A stretch of DNA of 19,296 nt. It comes from SKVL01 sp964559575. Lineage in GTDB: Bacteria; Patescibacteriota; Minisyncoccia; Phycocordibacterales; CSBR16-193. The stretch spans positions 1-19,296 of the forward strand of contig CAZLGQ010000007.1 in NCBI GenBank assembly GCA_964559575.1. Direction: 5' to 3'. This document shows, in pieces, positions 1-6,981 of the stretch. Under the pieces are notes generated by a model. That model was not told the origin of the DNA. It searched no databases and was given only the letters and a program-made list of their open reading frames with translations. The position numbers and the translations under genes were made by a program. Every line of letters begins with the position of its first letter. The first letter of the stretch is position 1.

Positions 1-45
1 TATAAATCTTTCTTTAAATGATAAAAATTGATATTTTTCAGAAAT

Positions 46-903
46 TTAATTTTTAATATGATTTTTATTTATCCATTTTAATTTTTCTTCATCAAAAACA
101 GCACCACCTTTTTGAATCTTTTCTAAAGAAAAAGATTCAATTAAGTCTTCTTTTTTAAATATTTCTTGGTCTGTTCCCGGGTTCCATCCTAATAAAGTTA
201 GATAGTTAAGTACAGCTTCCGGTAAAAAACCTTTTTCTTTAAGTTTTATTATTGAGGTAGCACCACTACCATATCTTTTTGATAATTTTGATCTATCAGA
301 AGATAGTATCAGAGGTATATGAGCATATTTAGGTCTATCAAAACCTAAAGCTTCAATAATAAGGATCTGTCTGGGGGTATTTGATATATGATCTTCAGCT
401 CTAATTATGTTTGTTATACCCATTTTACTGTCATCAACCGTAACAGTAAAATGATATAAAGGTTCTGTTTCACTTTTTGCTATTACGAAATCTCCAAGAT
501 CTGAAGTATCAAATTTTACTTTACCTCTTATAGAGTCTTCAAATTCTATAATTTTATTTGGGTTTTTAAATCTTATAACTTCTGATCTATCACCTTTTTC
601 TTCTTTTGATACATAAGCACTGTTATTTTCAAGTAATTCAATGAGTTCTTCTTTATATATATCAGTTCTGTCTGACTGTTTATAGGAAGAATCCCAATCT
701 AAAGAGAGCCATGACATGCTTTCCTCTATCTCGGTTTCAAATTCCGGTTTAGATCTTTCTTTATCAGTATCTTCTATTCTTAAAATGAATTTACCTTTAT
801 ATTTTTTTGCATAGAGGTAATTAAATATAGCAGTTCTTGCAGAACCTATATGGAAATGACCGGTTGGAGATGGTGCGAATCTGGTTACAATTGCTTCATT
901 CAT
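46..903 (-). CDS. gltX: Glutamyl-tRNA synthetase, catalytic part only (early stop)
   Basis: Charges tRNA-Glu with glutamate in the cytoplasm (class I synthetase). The 285-residue product carries the N-terminal substrate signature RFAPSPTGHFHIGS (residues 8-21, HIGH-type) and the ATP-binding KLSKR motif (206-210, KMSKS-type), followed by the conserved AVLNYLTLLGW and AVFDEEKLKWIN segments. I chose the ATG at 903, which starts one base after the murG stop; a TTG 18 bases upstream (921) would overlap murG and adds residues before the usual start. Full GluRS is about 470-490 residues, so the C-terminal anticodon-binding domain is missing. The frame ends at TAA (46-48), yet the 15 codons left before the window edge are open in the same frame. 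Either the gene is interrupted by a nonsense mutation or read error, or the protein is truly short. Last gene of the cell-wall run. Confidence 0.85.
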   Translation of the reverse strand: MNEAIVTRFAPSPTGHFHIGSARTAIFNYLYAKKYKGKFILRIEDTDKERSKPEFETEIEESMSWLSLDWDSSYKQSDRTDIYKEELIELLENNSAYVSKEEKGDRSEVIRFKNPNKIIEFEDSIRGKVKFDTSDLGDFVIAKSETEPLYHFTVTVDDSKMGITNIIRAEDHISNTPRQILIIEALGFDRPKYAHIPLILSSDRSKLSKRYGSGATSIIKLKEKGFLPEAVLNYLTLLGWNPGTDQEIFKKEDLIESFSLEKIQKGGAVFDEEKLKWINKNHIKN

Positions 904-904
904 T

Positions 905-2038
905 TTAACTTTCGTGTTCAATTCCTATGTCTGATAAAGATTTGGCTATAAAGTATGCAGAATTGGGTTTATTGAATTTTTTAGCGGCTTGTTCCATTGA
1001 TTTTTTTAACTCCGGATCTTCCAGAATATTATCCAATTCCATTTCAAGAAGAGATATGGAAAGATTGGGCTCTTCTATTACTCTACAAGCTCCCGCTCTG
1101 GCGTAAGAAAATGCGTTTTGGTGTTGATGATTTCCATGAGCATATTTATAAGGGATTAAAATACTGGGTTTTCCCCAAGTAGCTATTTCAAAAATAGCTG
1201 AACCGGCTCTTGATACAATTATATCAGAAACATAAGCAGCTCTTTTCATGCCTTCCTTGTTTAAAAAGTCAAAAGGCATATATCTATTAGAATACTCCGA
1301 TTTTTCAAGGATCTTTTTGGAGGCTAGTTTAACTGCATTAAACTGTGAAGATCCCGTTTGGTGAATGATGTAATATTTTTTAATTAATTTATTTAAACCT
1401 TCTATAATAACTGAGTTTATGCTTTCTGCTCCTTGTGACCCTCCAAGTATTAAAACAACCGGAGTTTTTTCTTCATTAATATGTAAAAATTCTTTGGCAC
1501 CGTGAGCATTTTCTATATTTACAAGATCTTCTATTATAGGTCTTCCTGAAACAACTACTTTTTCAGGTGGAAAATAAGAAGAAGTTTCAGGAAAGGAAAC
1601 CATTATTTTTTCAGCAAATTTAGCTGCCCATTTATTAACTCTACCCGGAATAGTGTCGGATTCATGAATTATTACAGGGATACGTAAAAGCCTAGCTGCT
1701 AAAATAATAGGAAAGCTATCGTATCCCCCTTTACCAAAAATTACATCGGGATATCTATATATAAGAAAAATTAATGATTGAAAAAAACCAATTAATGTTT
1801 TAAAAATATCAAAAAAAGTATGTATTGAGGGATATGTTCTTAGTTTCCCACTTTTTATATTTTGATGTTTTATATTAAGTCTGTCTAACTCTTCTTTGTT
1901 GTAAGGGTCTGAGGATGCAAAAAATATTTCCATCTCAATTATCCCCTCCTCTTTTTGTATTTTTCTTAACTGTTCAGCCACAGCTATGTTTGGATAAAAA
2001 TGACCGCCTGTACCTGAGCCTGTTAGTATTATTTTCAT
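905..2038 (-). CDS. murG: UDP-GlcNAc:lipid I N-acetylglucosaminyltransferase MurG
   Basis: Transfers GlcNAc from UDP-GlcNAc to lipid I, making lipid II at the inner face of the membrane (GT28, GT-B fold). The 377 residues are close to the family length. Visible motifs: the glycine-rich GTGGH loop (9-13), KGGY (103-106), HES in place of the common HEQ (125-127), the inter-domain SGRPI (164-168), the second glycine loop ILGGSQGA (197-204), and the nucleotide-sugar pocket RAGS plus E284, followed by a His/Gln-rich segment (302-307). The start lies three bases after the ftsW stop, and the stop lies one base before the gltX ATG, so these genes are almost certainly co-transcribed. No Shine-Dalgarno sequence precedes the ATG. 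Confidence 0.96.
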   Translation of the reverse strand: MKIILTGSGTGGHFYPNIAVAEQLRKIQKEEGIIEMEIFFASSDPYNKEELDRLNIKHQNIKSGKLRTYPSIHTFFDIFKTLIGFFQSLIFLIYRYPDVIFGKGGYDSFPIILAARLLRIPVIIHESDTIPGRVNKWAAKFAEKIMVSFPETSSYFPPEKVVVSGRPIIEDLVNIENAHGAKEFLHINEEKTPVVLILGGSQGAESINSVIIEGLNKLIKKYYIIHQTGSSQFNAVKLASKKILEKSEYSNRYMPFDFLNKEGMKRAAYVSDIIVSRAGSAIFEIATWGKPSILIPYKYAHGNHQHQNAFSYARAGACRVIEEPNLSISLLEMELDNILEDPELKKSMEQAAKKFNKPNSAYFIAKSLSDIGIEHES

Positions 2039-2041
2039 GAT

Positions 2042-3151
2042 TTACTTTAATTTTGTATAACGAGATATATTTAATATAATTCCGGAACCTGCCAAAGAAA
2101 TTATTAAAGCGGTTCCTCCTAAACTTATAAAAGGTAGAGGTGTTCCGGACAAAGGAAATATCCGAATCATACCTGCTATATTTATAAATGCTTGAACAGT
2201 TATCATTGTAACAATTCCTATAACAAGAAGTCTAGCAAAGTTATCCTGAGATTTTAAGGCAATAGTTATGCCTCTCCATGCCAGTAAGGTAAATAAGGTA
2301 AGAATAAAAATCGCACCAATAAAACCCAACTCCTCCGCAGCAACCGCAAATATTGAATCAGTAGCAGCCTCAGGTAACAGTACAAATTTTTGAATACTTT
2401 GTCCAAAACCTTTTCCAAATATTTCTCCAGAACCTACAGCTATTAAAGATTGATCTATTTGGTATCCGCTTCCTTGAGTGTCACTAACAGCTCTTTCTAA
2501 AAAAGTAGCAATTCGCTGATATATATAAGGTCTTTGTTTGATTAATATTAATATTCCTGTTACCCCCATACCTAAAAGTATTAATATGTCTCTCCATCTA
2601 GCCCCTGAAATATAAAATAAGATAGATCCCACAGTGATAATTATAACCAAGTTACTGGTGTCTCTTTGTAGAAATAGTATTATTGAAATAAAAGAAAAAA
2701 TGATGACCAAAGGTAATATCCCAAATGTAAATTTTTGTATTTTAGGCAGGATACCCGATAGCCAAGCTGAACAGTATATAATAAATGCTAATTTTAATAA
2801 TTCTGCCGGTTGTATGGACATAAATCCAATATTTAGCCATCTGGTAGCTCCTCCACTTGTTATACCTAATCCCGGAATAAATACAAGAAGAGTTATTAAT
2901 ATTGATCCAATAAAAATAAAAAGAGAATATTTTCTCCAGAAACGATAGTGGATATTTGAAAAAAGAAACATAAGAATAATTCCTAAGATTAAAGCGGTTG
3001 CTTGGTTAATAATGATAGAGTGTATATTAATGTTACCTCTGGCCATTAACCCCATAGTTGCAGATAAAAAGATCAAAAAACCACTGAAAGTTAATATCAG
3101 TACAGTGGTTAAAAACCAAACATCTACTTTCTTATTATTTTGAATTTTCAT
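2042..3151 (-). CDS. ftsW: SEDS peptidoglycan glycosyltransferase, FtsW/RodA family
   Basis: Polytopic membrane protein of 369 residues with about ten hydrophobic segments; SEDS proteins polymerise lipid II into glycan strands with a partner class B PBP. Family landmarks: RW (104-105), QPAEL (114-118), the LPEAATD loop with the presumed catalytic Asp265 followed by SIFAVAAEELG, and GTPLPFISLGG near the C terminus (336-346). The usual QPD motif in the middle reads QRD (162-164). Position between mraY and murG, as in many dcw clusters, favours FtsW over RodA, but sequence alone does not separate the two, and no cognate PBP gene is in the window. It starts three bases after the mraY stop. Confidence 0.92.
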   Translation of the reverse strand: MKIQNNKKVDVWFLTTVLILTFSGFLIFLSATMGLMARGNINIHSIIINQATALILGIILMFLFSNIHYRFWRKYSLFIFIGSILITLLVFIPGLGITSGGATRWLNIGFMSIQPAELLKLAFIIYCSAWLSGILPKIQKFTFGILPLVIIFSFISIILFLQRDTSNLVIIITVGSILFYISGARWRDILILLGMGVTGILILIKQRPYIYQRIATFLERAVSDTQGSGYQIDQSLIAVGSGEIFGKGFGQSIQKFVLLPEAATDSIFAVAAEELGFIGAIFILTLFTLLAWRGITIALKSQDNFARLLVIGIVTMITVQAFINIAGMIRIFPLSGTPLPFISLGGTALIISLAGSGIILNISRYTKLK

Positions 3152-3154
3152 TTT

Positions 3155-4237
3155 TTATAAACCCATAACTCCCAAAATGACACCTATCATTGCAAAAACT
3201 ATACTTATTATCCAAAATCTCATGACCACTTTATAAGAAGGCCAACCGATAGCTTCAAAGTGATGGTGTATAGGTGCAACCTTTAAGATCTTTTTGTTTC
3301 TGATCTTTTTGGAAAGTATTTGTATTATGACGGAAGAAGAAGTTATAACCAGAGGAAAGGCAATGATCGGTAAAACTATTACACCATAGCCACCTCCTAA
3401 ACTGTCAGTCATAAAGGCAACTATAGCAACAACTACCGTTAGAGCCATTGTTCCGGTTTCTGACATATAAAATCTAGCCGGAGGAATGTTAAACCATAAA
3501 AATGCTAATATTGAACCTGTCATTAATGCACAAAAGGCGGCTAAGTTTATTTGATTTAAGTAAAAGGCAATTATGCTATAGCTGGCAAATATGTTTGCAA
3601 AAATTCCACCTGCTAATCCATCTAATCCATCAATAACCCCACTGGAATAAACGGCTATCATTACTAAAGCAAAAAGTGGTATTATAAACCACCCGATCTC
3701 TATATTTTCCATTATTTTCGTTGGCATTCCAAGTGTGGTTACTTCCAACTGTTGGTAAAACCACCATCCGCAGGATACTCCAAGAATAGTTATTGCAGTT
3801 ATTCTCTTATTGAATGATAAACCACCTGTAAAATACTTCCCTCCTCCGGTTACTTCTAAAATGTCGTCTATAAGACCTATTAGAGCACCAAAAATAAGTG
3901 CGGTTAAAGGTATCCATGTTTGATCTCTACTTAAAAAATCAATTTTTGTTATGTATTCATTTTCCGGAAACATTACAGCTAATAACCATAGTGTAATTAT
4001 AATTAAAGTAGAACTAAACCATATCATTATCCCACCCATTCTAGGTGTTCCGGTTTCCTTTTTTTTATGAAGGCCATTAAATACTGTAGCTTCATTTCCA
4101 TCTAGTCCTTTTTTTCCGGGTTTTTTCTTCCAAGCTTTATAATGGTATAGATAGTGAGTTAGTATAGGAGTAATTAATATACCAATACTGAAAGCTAAGA
4201 CTGCCGGTAGTATTATTTTTATAAAATCAATTATCAT
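3155..4237 (-). CDS. mraY: Phospho-MurNAc-pentapeptide transferase MraY
   Basis: Attaches phospho-MurNAc-pentapeptide to undecaprenyl phosphate to form lipid I, in the cytoplasmic membrane. The 360-residue, roughly ten-helix protein matches the family length. Motifs: TGTPRMGG (62-69), the Asp pair at 124-125 (LIDD), DGLDGLAGG (203-211), and APIHHHFEAIGW with the His cluster 324-326. Two motifs deviate. The segment normally reading NAVNLTDGLDG is SSGVIDGLDG, and the normal GDTGS loop that supplies a metal-binding Asp reads SETGT (259-263, Glu260). All other core residues are intact, so activity is expected. Its start overlaps the end of dacA by 11 bases, indicating translational coupling. Confidence 0.95.
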   Translation of the reverse strand: MIIDFIKIILPAVLAFSIGILITPILTHYLYHYKAWKKKPGKKGLDGNEATVFNGLHKKKETGTPRMGGIMIWFSSTLIIITLWLLAVMFPENEYITKIDFLSRDQTWIPLTALIFGALIGLIDDILEVTGGGKYFTGGLSFNKRITAITILGVSCGWWFYQQLEVTTLGMPTKIMENIEIGWFIIPLFALVMIAVYSSGVIDGLDGLAGGIFANIFASYSIIAFYLNQINLAAFCALMTGSILAFLWFNIPPARFYMSETGTMALTVVVAIVAFMTDSLGGGYGVIVLPIIAFPLVITSSSVIIQILSKKIRNKKILKVAPIHHHFEAIGWPSYKVVMRFWIISIVFAMIGVILGVMGL

Positions 4238-5216
4238 AGTTACTTAAATGATTGTGAGTTGCTTTTATTAATTTTTCAGTATCTTCAAATCTACTATTAA
4301 AACCGGAATTCATTACTATTATAATAATAGGATAATTTAAATCAACATTTACTACAACCATTAGATTTCCACCTGCTAGATCTGTATAACCGGTTTTAGA
4401 GGCAATTAAACCATTCATATTATAGATGAATGAATTAGTGTTAGTGAAATTATGGAGGTTATTATTTAGGGAAGTTTTCCGTATCTCTTTATGTCTTGTA
4501 GGTAGGAGTATTTCAGGATGTTTTTTTAGTGTATATGAAACCAATTTAACCATATCGTTAGCTGATCCATAAGCACCGGCTGATCTTTCATTTATATCAA
4601 GACCGGTAGGATTTTGAAAAGAAGTTTTTGATAAATTTAATTCTCTGGCTTTTTGATTCATTTTTGAAACAAAGAATTCAGTTTCATTTTCTTTTTTTTC
4701 TCTTGTTTGAGGTCCAATATTGGAAGCTATTGCGTAAGCAGCATCATTAGCGGATGTTAACATGGTTATATCTATTAGATCCTTTAAATACCAAATTTCA
4801 TTGGCAAAAAGACCACTATCTCCGTACTGTTGCAAAAAAGAAGGTTTCATTAAGACTGTAAGATAAGGATCTGCTTCTTCTGTAGCCACTAAGGAGGTCA
4901 TTATTTTAGTCAGTGAAGCTAGAGGTAGAGATGTGTTGTTATTTTTTTTAAACAAAGCTTTGTCTTTTTTAAGATCCCAAACTATTGCTGATTTTGCTTT
5001 TATTTCCACTGTTTTAAAATCATATACTTTTTCTTCTGTTGTTTTTTCTTCTTCTATTATTTTATTTTCTTTTTCGTTATTTTTAATTTCTATGTTTTCT
5101 TGAGTTTGAAATATAAAAAAAATAAAAATAGAAAATGCTAAAAAAGAAATAAGTATTAAAAAGATTCTTATTATTAATTTTATATTTTCAATTTTTTTAC
5201 CAAAAATATTCTGCAT
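4227..5216 (-). CDS. dacA: D-alanyl-D-alanine carboxypeptidase (PBP5-type serine hydrolase)
   Basis: Predicted to trim the terminal D-Ala from peptidoglycan stem peptides outside the membrane (peptidase S11). All three active-site motifs are present: SLTK (101-104, nucleophile Ser101), SAN (155-157) and KTG (274-276). A hydrophobic helix at about residues 14-36 is a signal anchor, followed by a low-complexity Glu/Lys/Asn linker (about 40-65) that spaces the enzyme from the membrane. At 329 residues it ends just after the catalytic domain and lacks the C-terminal beta domain and amphipathic anchor of E. coli PBP5, so the N-terminal helix probably holds it in the membrane. It starts nine bases after the scpB stop and overlaps mraY. 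The symbol is by family; dacB/dacF-type names are equally possible. Confidence 0.88.
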   Translation of the reverse strand: MQNIFGKKIENIKLIIRIFLILISFLAFSIFIFFIFQTQENIEIKNNEKENKIIEEEKTTEEKVYDFKTVEIKAKSAIVWDLKKDKALFKKNNNTSLPLASLTKIMTSLVATEEADPYLTVLMKPSFLQQYGDSGLFANEIWYLKDLIDITMLTSANDAAYAIASNIGPQTREKKENETEFFVSKMNQKARELNLSKTSFQNPTGLDINERSAGAYGSANDMVKLVSYTLKKHPEILLPTRHKEIRKTSLNNNLHNFTNTNSFIYNMNGLIASKTGYTDLAGGNLMVVVNVDLNYPIIIIVMNSGFNSRFEDTEKLIKATHNHLSNYDN

Positions 5217-5225
5217 TGATCTTGT

Positions 5226-5753
5226 TTAATTTTCAATTTCTAATTCTCCTAAGAATTTTTCTCTTACCGTTGAATAATCCGGTAATTCTTCAATTTCCGT
5301 TAAACCCAGAAAGGCTAAAAGTTCTACAGAGGGGGTATAAAAAAAACTTTGATTTGTTTTGGTCTTTTCTCTTTCTATGAGACCTCTTAAAAGTAAGTTC
5401 CTTAATGTAGAAGAAGAGTTTACTCCCCTTATGTAGTCTATGTGTCTTCGACTAACAGGTGTGCAATAAAGAATGATCGTTAAAACCTCCATTCCGGCTT
5501 TACCTATTTCCAAACCAAGGTCTTCTGTATTTATAGATTTAAGTATGTCAGAACATTCCGGAGCTGTAGATAGAAGAATAGAATCTTCTTTACACATTAA
5601 CCTAATTCCTCTGTCTTTAAGGTTTTCTTTTAGTATATTAATTGAATTTTCGATCTCTTCCCTATTAACTTTTAGTATTTTTGCCAATTCTTCTATTTTT
5701 ACGGCTTCACCTCTCATAAAAAGTATTGATTCTATGTATTTTGCATTGTCCAT
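5226..5753 (-). CDS. scpB: Segregation and condensation protein B (ScpB)
   Basis: ScpB dimerises and binds ScpA in the SMC-ScpAB condensin that organises and segregates the chromosome. The 175 residues show the family pattern of two winged-helix domains: an N-terminal one beginning MDNAKYIESILFMRGEAV, and a second with GKAGMEVLTIILYCTPVSRRHIDYIRG (about 84-110), where many homologues have a TLAIIAY...ITR.EIE.IRG pattern, then LLLRGLIE. Length is typical to slightly short. It starts four bases after the scpA stop, the usual scpA-scpB pairing, which strengthens the call. No SMC gene lies in this window. Confidence 0.92.
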   Translation of the reverse strand: MDNAKYIESILFMRGEAVKIEELAKILKVNREEIENSINILKENLKDRGIRLMCKEDSILLSTAPECSDILKSINTEDLGLEIGKAGMEVLTIILYCTPVSRRHIDYIRGVNSSSTLRNLLLRGLIEREKTKTNQSFFYTPSVELLAFLGLTEIEELPDYSTVREKFLGELEIEN

Positions 5754-5757
5754 ATAT

Positions 5758-6540
5758 TTATGTATAGTTAGGGGTTTTTATATTACAGTTTTCTATATAT
5801 ATGTCACTATCTTCTTCTCTTTGCTCGGCGGTTACCATTCCTTGTTTTACAAGTTCTAAAAGTGCGATAAAGCTTACTACCACCATATACTTTTCTTTTT
5901 TATTAATCACTCCTCCTCTTTTATTTATTCCGGAAAATTTTTTAAAACTCATTTTTATCTCACTATCAACTCTTCTTATTAAGGAATTTATAACTGTCTC
6001 TAGTTTTACAACATCATTTACTTTTACTTTAGGTATTATTGCATCGTTAGGTAGATTTTTTATTAATTCATAAGCAGTTGATTTTAAGTTATTTTGGGTT
6101 ATAGATTCATCTGGAGTAAAGGATGTTTCTATTGGAATACTTTCTCCACAACCCCAAAAAAGTTTTTCTTTTAACCAAACAGAACTTAATCTTTCTGATT
6201 CTTTTTTGACAGCTTTATATATTCTAAGTCTTCTATTTAGATCTTCAATGCTTTCTTCCTCTTCTTCAGTAAGATTTATTGAAGGTAAGAGAGATCTTGA
6301 TTTTATTAATATTAATGTAGAAGCGATCATTATAAAATGAGCGCTTTCTTGCATGGGAAAATTTATATTTTCTTGGATATATTTTATAAAATCATCCGTA
6401 ACTTGTGCCAAAGATATATCATTTATAAATAGTTTTCTTTTTTCAATAAGATCAAGTAAAACTTCAAAAGGTCCATTGAAAATATCTGTTTTTACATTAT
6501 AAATTTTAACACCACCAAGAGTTTCTTGTGTTTCATTCAT
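5758..6540 (-). CDS. scpA: Segregation and condensation protein A (ScpA), kleisin
   Basis: Kleisin subunit that bridges the SMC heads and recruits ScpB. The N-terminal part carries the family signature FNGPFEVLLDLIEKRKLFI followed by NDISLAQVTDDFIKYI (about residues 21-56), which binds the SMC neck. After it come the helical HFIMIASTLILIKSRSLLP stretch, an acidic segment EEEEESIEDL, and a C-terminal winged helix around VVVSFIALLELVKQGMV (about 219-235). The 260 residues are normal. It is the first gene of the left operon. A promoter lies directly upstream with only six bases between its -10 box and the ATG, so its mRNA is probably leaderless. Confidence 0.93.
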   Translation of the reverse strand: MNETQETLGGVKIYNVKTDIFNGPFEVLLDLIEKRKLFINDISLAQVTDDFIKYIQENINFPMQESAHFIMIASTLILIKSRSLLPSINLTEEEEESIEDLNRRLRIYKAVKKESERLSSVWLKEKLFWGCGESIPIETSFTPDESITQNNLKSTAYELIKNLPNDAIIPKVKVNDVVKLETVINSLIRRVDSEIKMSFKKFSGINKRGGVINKKEKYMVVVSFIALLELVKQGMVTAEQREEDSDIYIENCNIKTPNYT

Positions 6541-6575
6541 TATTTAAATATAGCGTGTAAAAACCCCTTTTTCAA
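6541..6575 (-). promoter_or_regulatory. Promoter of the scpA operon, predicted leaderless start
   Basis: On the minus strand, TTGAAA (6575-6570) and TATATT (6552-6547) form a sigma-70-type pair with an ideal 17-base spacer. Only TAAATA separates the -10 box from the scpA ATG, so transcription starting about seven bases after the -10 box would begin at the ATG itself. This follows from the sequence pattern and has not been measured. Confidence 0.55.
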
Positions 6576-6612
6576 ATTTTTTGTTATTTTTTTATACTTG
6601 TGGATAATTATC

Positions 6613-6640
6613 TTTGCGTTTTTTGTGTGAGGTGTATAAT
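6613..6640 (+). promoter_or_regulatory. Promoter of the plus-strand structured RNA
   Basis: A perfect -10 hexamer TATAAT (6635-6640) has a partial -35 box, TTTGCG (6613-6618, spacer 16). It points rightward, away from scpA and into the structured RNA; the start site would fall near 6647-6649. The -35 is weak, so the call rests mainly on the -10 box, the lack of any reading frame downstream, and the strong terminator at the far end. Confidence 0.5.
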
Positions 6641-6647
6641 TCAAATT

Positions 6648-6944
6648 AGGAACCTTTAAAAAGTTACCAGCCCAAAAGGCTAATAGTTCTTTAAATCCGA
6701 TAAAATTATTTAGAAAAGAAGTTAATACCTATGGGGGAAAGCTCGGTAAACCGAGGATCCAATATATCTTTAGGCGCGCAAAAGATGAAAGTTAGTACTC
6801 AAAGGGAAAGCTAATTGGAAACAAGGTTGCCATTTCTAAATAATAAAATACACTCAAGGGTGTATAATTGGAATTTAAAGAACCGATTTTTTAGGGTTCT
6901 GAAAAACAAAAACTCGCCAAAAGCGAGTTTTTGTCTTATTTTTT
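6648..6944 (+). ncRNA. Unidentified structured non-coding RNA, about 300 nt
   Basis: A divergent plus-strand unit with a TATAAT box just upstream, no meaningful reading frame, and an intrinsic terminator at its end. By eye it forms many short perfect helices. An outer AACCTT/AAGGTT pairing (6651-6656 with 6823-6828) closes a domain holding several hairpins: 6669-6672/6678-6681; 6687-6696/6708-6720 with a three-base bulge; 6742-6746/6751-6755 with a UAAA loop; 6766-6771/6781-6786; and 6790-6795/6811-6816. Two more follow (6848-6854/6859-6865 and 6879-6884/6895-6900) before the terminator. I looked for and did not find the conserved core of RNase P RNA, the tRNA-like ends of tmRNA, or the SRP RNA apical loop. 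A 6S-type regulator, a ribozyme or a lineage-specific RNA all remain possible. The 5' end is inferred from the promoter. Confidence 0.6.
6906..6944. terminator. Bidirectional intrinsic terminator between dnaJ and the ncRNA
   Basis: A perfect 12-bp stem (6906-6917 with 6923-6934) with a five-base CAAAA loop. On the plus strand CTTATTTTTT follows (6935-6944); on the minus strand the stem runs into TTTTC (6905-6901) after its own T-rich arm. It should therefore stop both the grpE-dnaK-dnaJ transcript coming from the right and the ncRNA coming from the left. It is the clearest terminator in the window. Confidence 0.88.
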
Positions 6945-6981
6945 AAAAAGAAATTTATATATAAAATGTTCTTTTTTTATT

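Noticed and set aside
46..903. Glutamyl-Q tRNA(Asp) synthetase (GluQ), a natural short GluRS paralogue
   Set aside because: Length fits, but the KLSKR motif and the AVFDEEKLKWIN segment are those of canonical GluRS at the junction to the anticodon-binding domain, and this is the only GluRS in view. Not fully excluded.
904..921. Longer gltX start at TTG (921)
   Set aside because: It would overlap the end of murG by 17 bases and add six residues before the normal GluRS N terminus; the ATG at 903 follows the murG stop by one base.
997..1182. Plus-strand open frames lying antisense to the real genes (for example 997-1182, 6998-7411, 9357-9689, 13276-13581)
   Set aside because: All lie inside strongly conserved minus-strand genes, have biased Phe/Ser/Leu composition from reversed Lys/Glu codons, and show no recognisable domains.
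6786..6815. Nine-codon ORF (MKVSTQRES) within the ncRNA
   Set aside because: Very short, overlaps predicted helices, no initiation signal, and the peptide has no tmRNA-tag-like ending.
6648..6944. Could the plus-strand RNA be tmRNA, RNase P RNA or SRP RNA?
   Set aside because: No tRNA-like 3' end with CCA or T-arm, no RNase P core (GAGGAAAGTCC / ACAGAA), and no SRP apical-loop motif (GGAAGGAAGCA). The general ncRNA call was kept without a family name.
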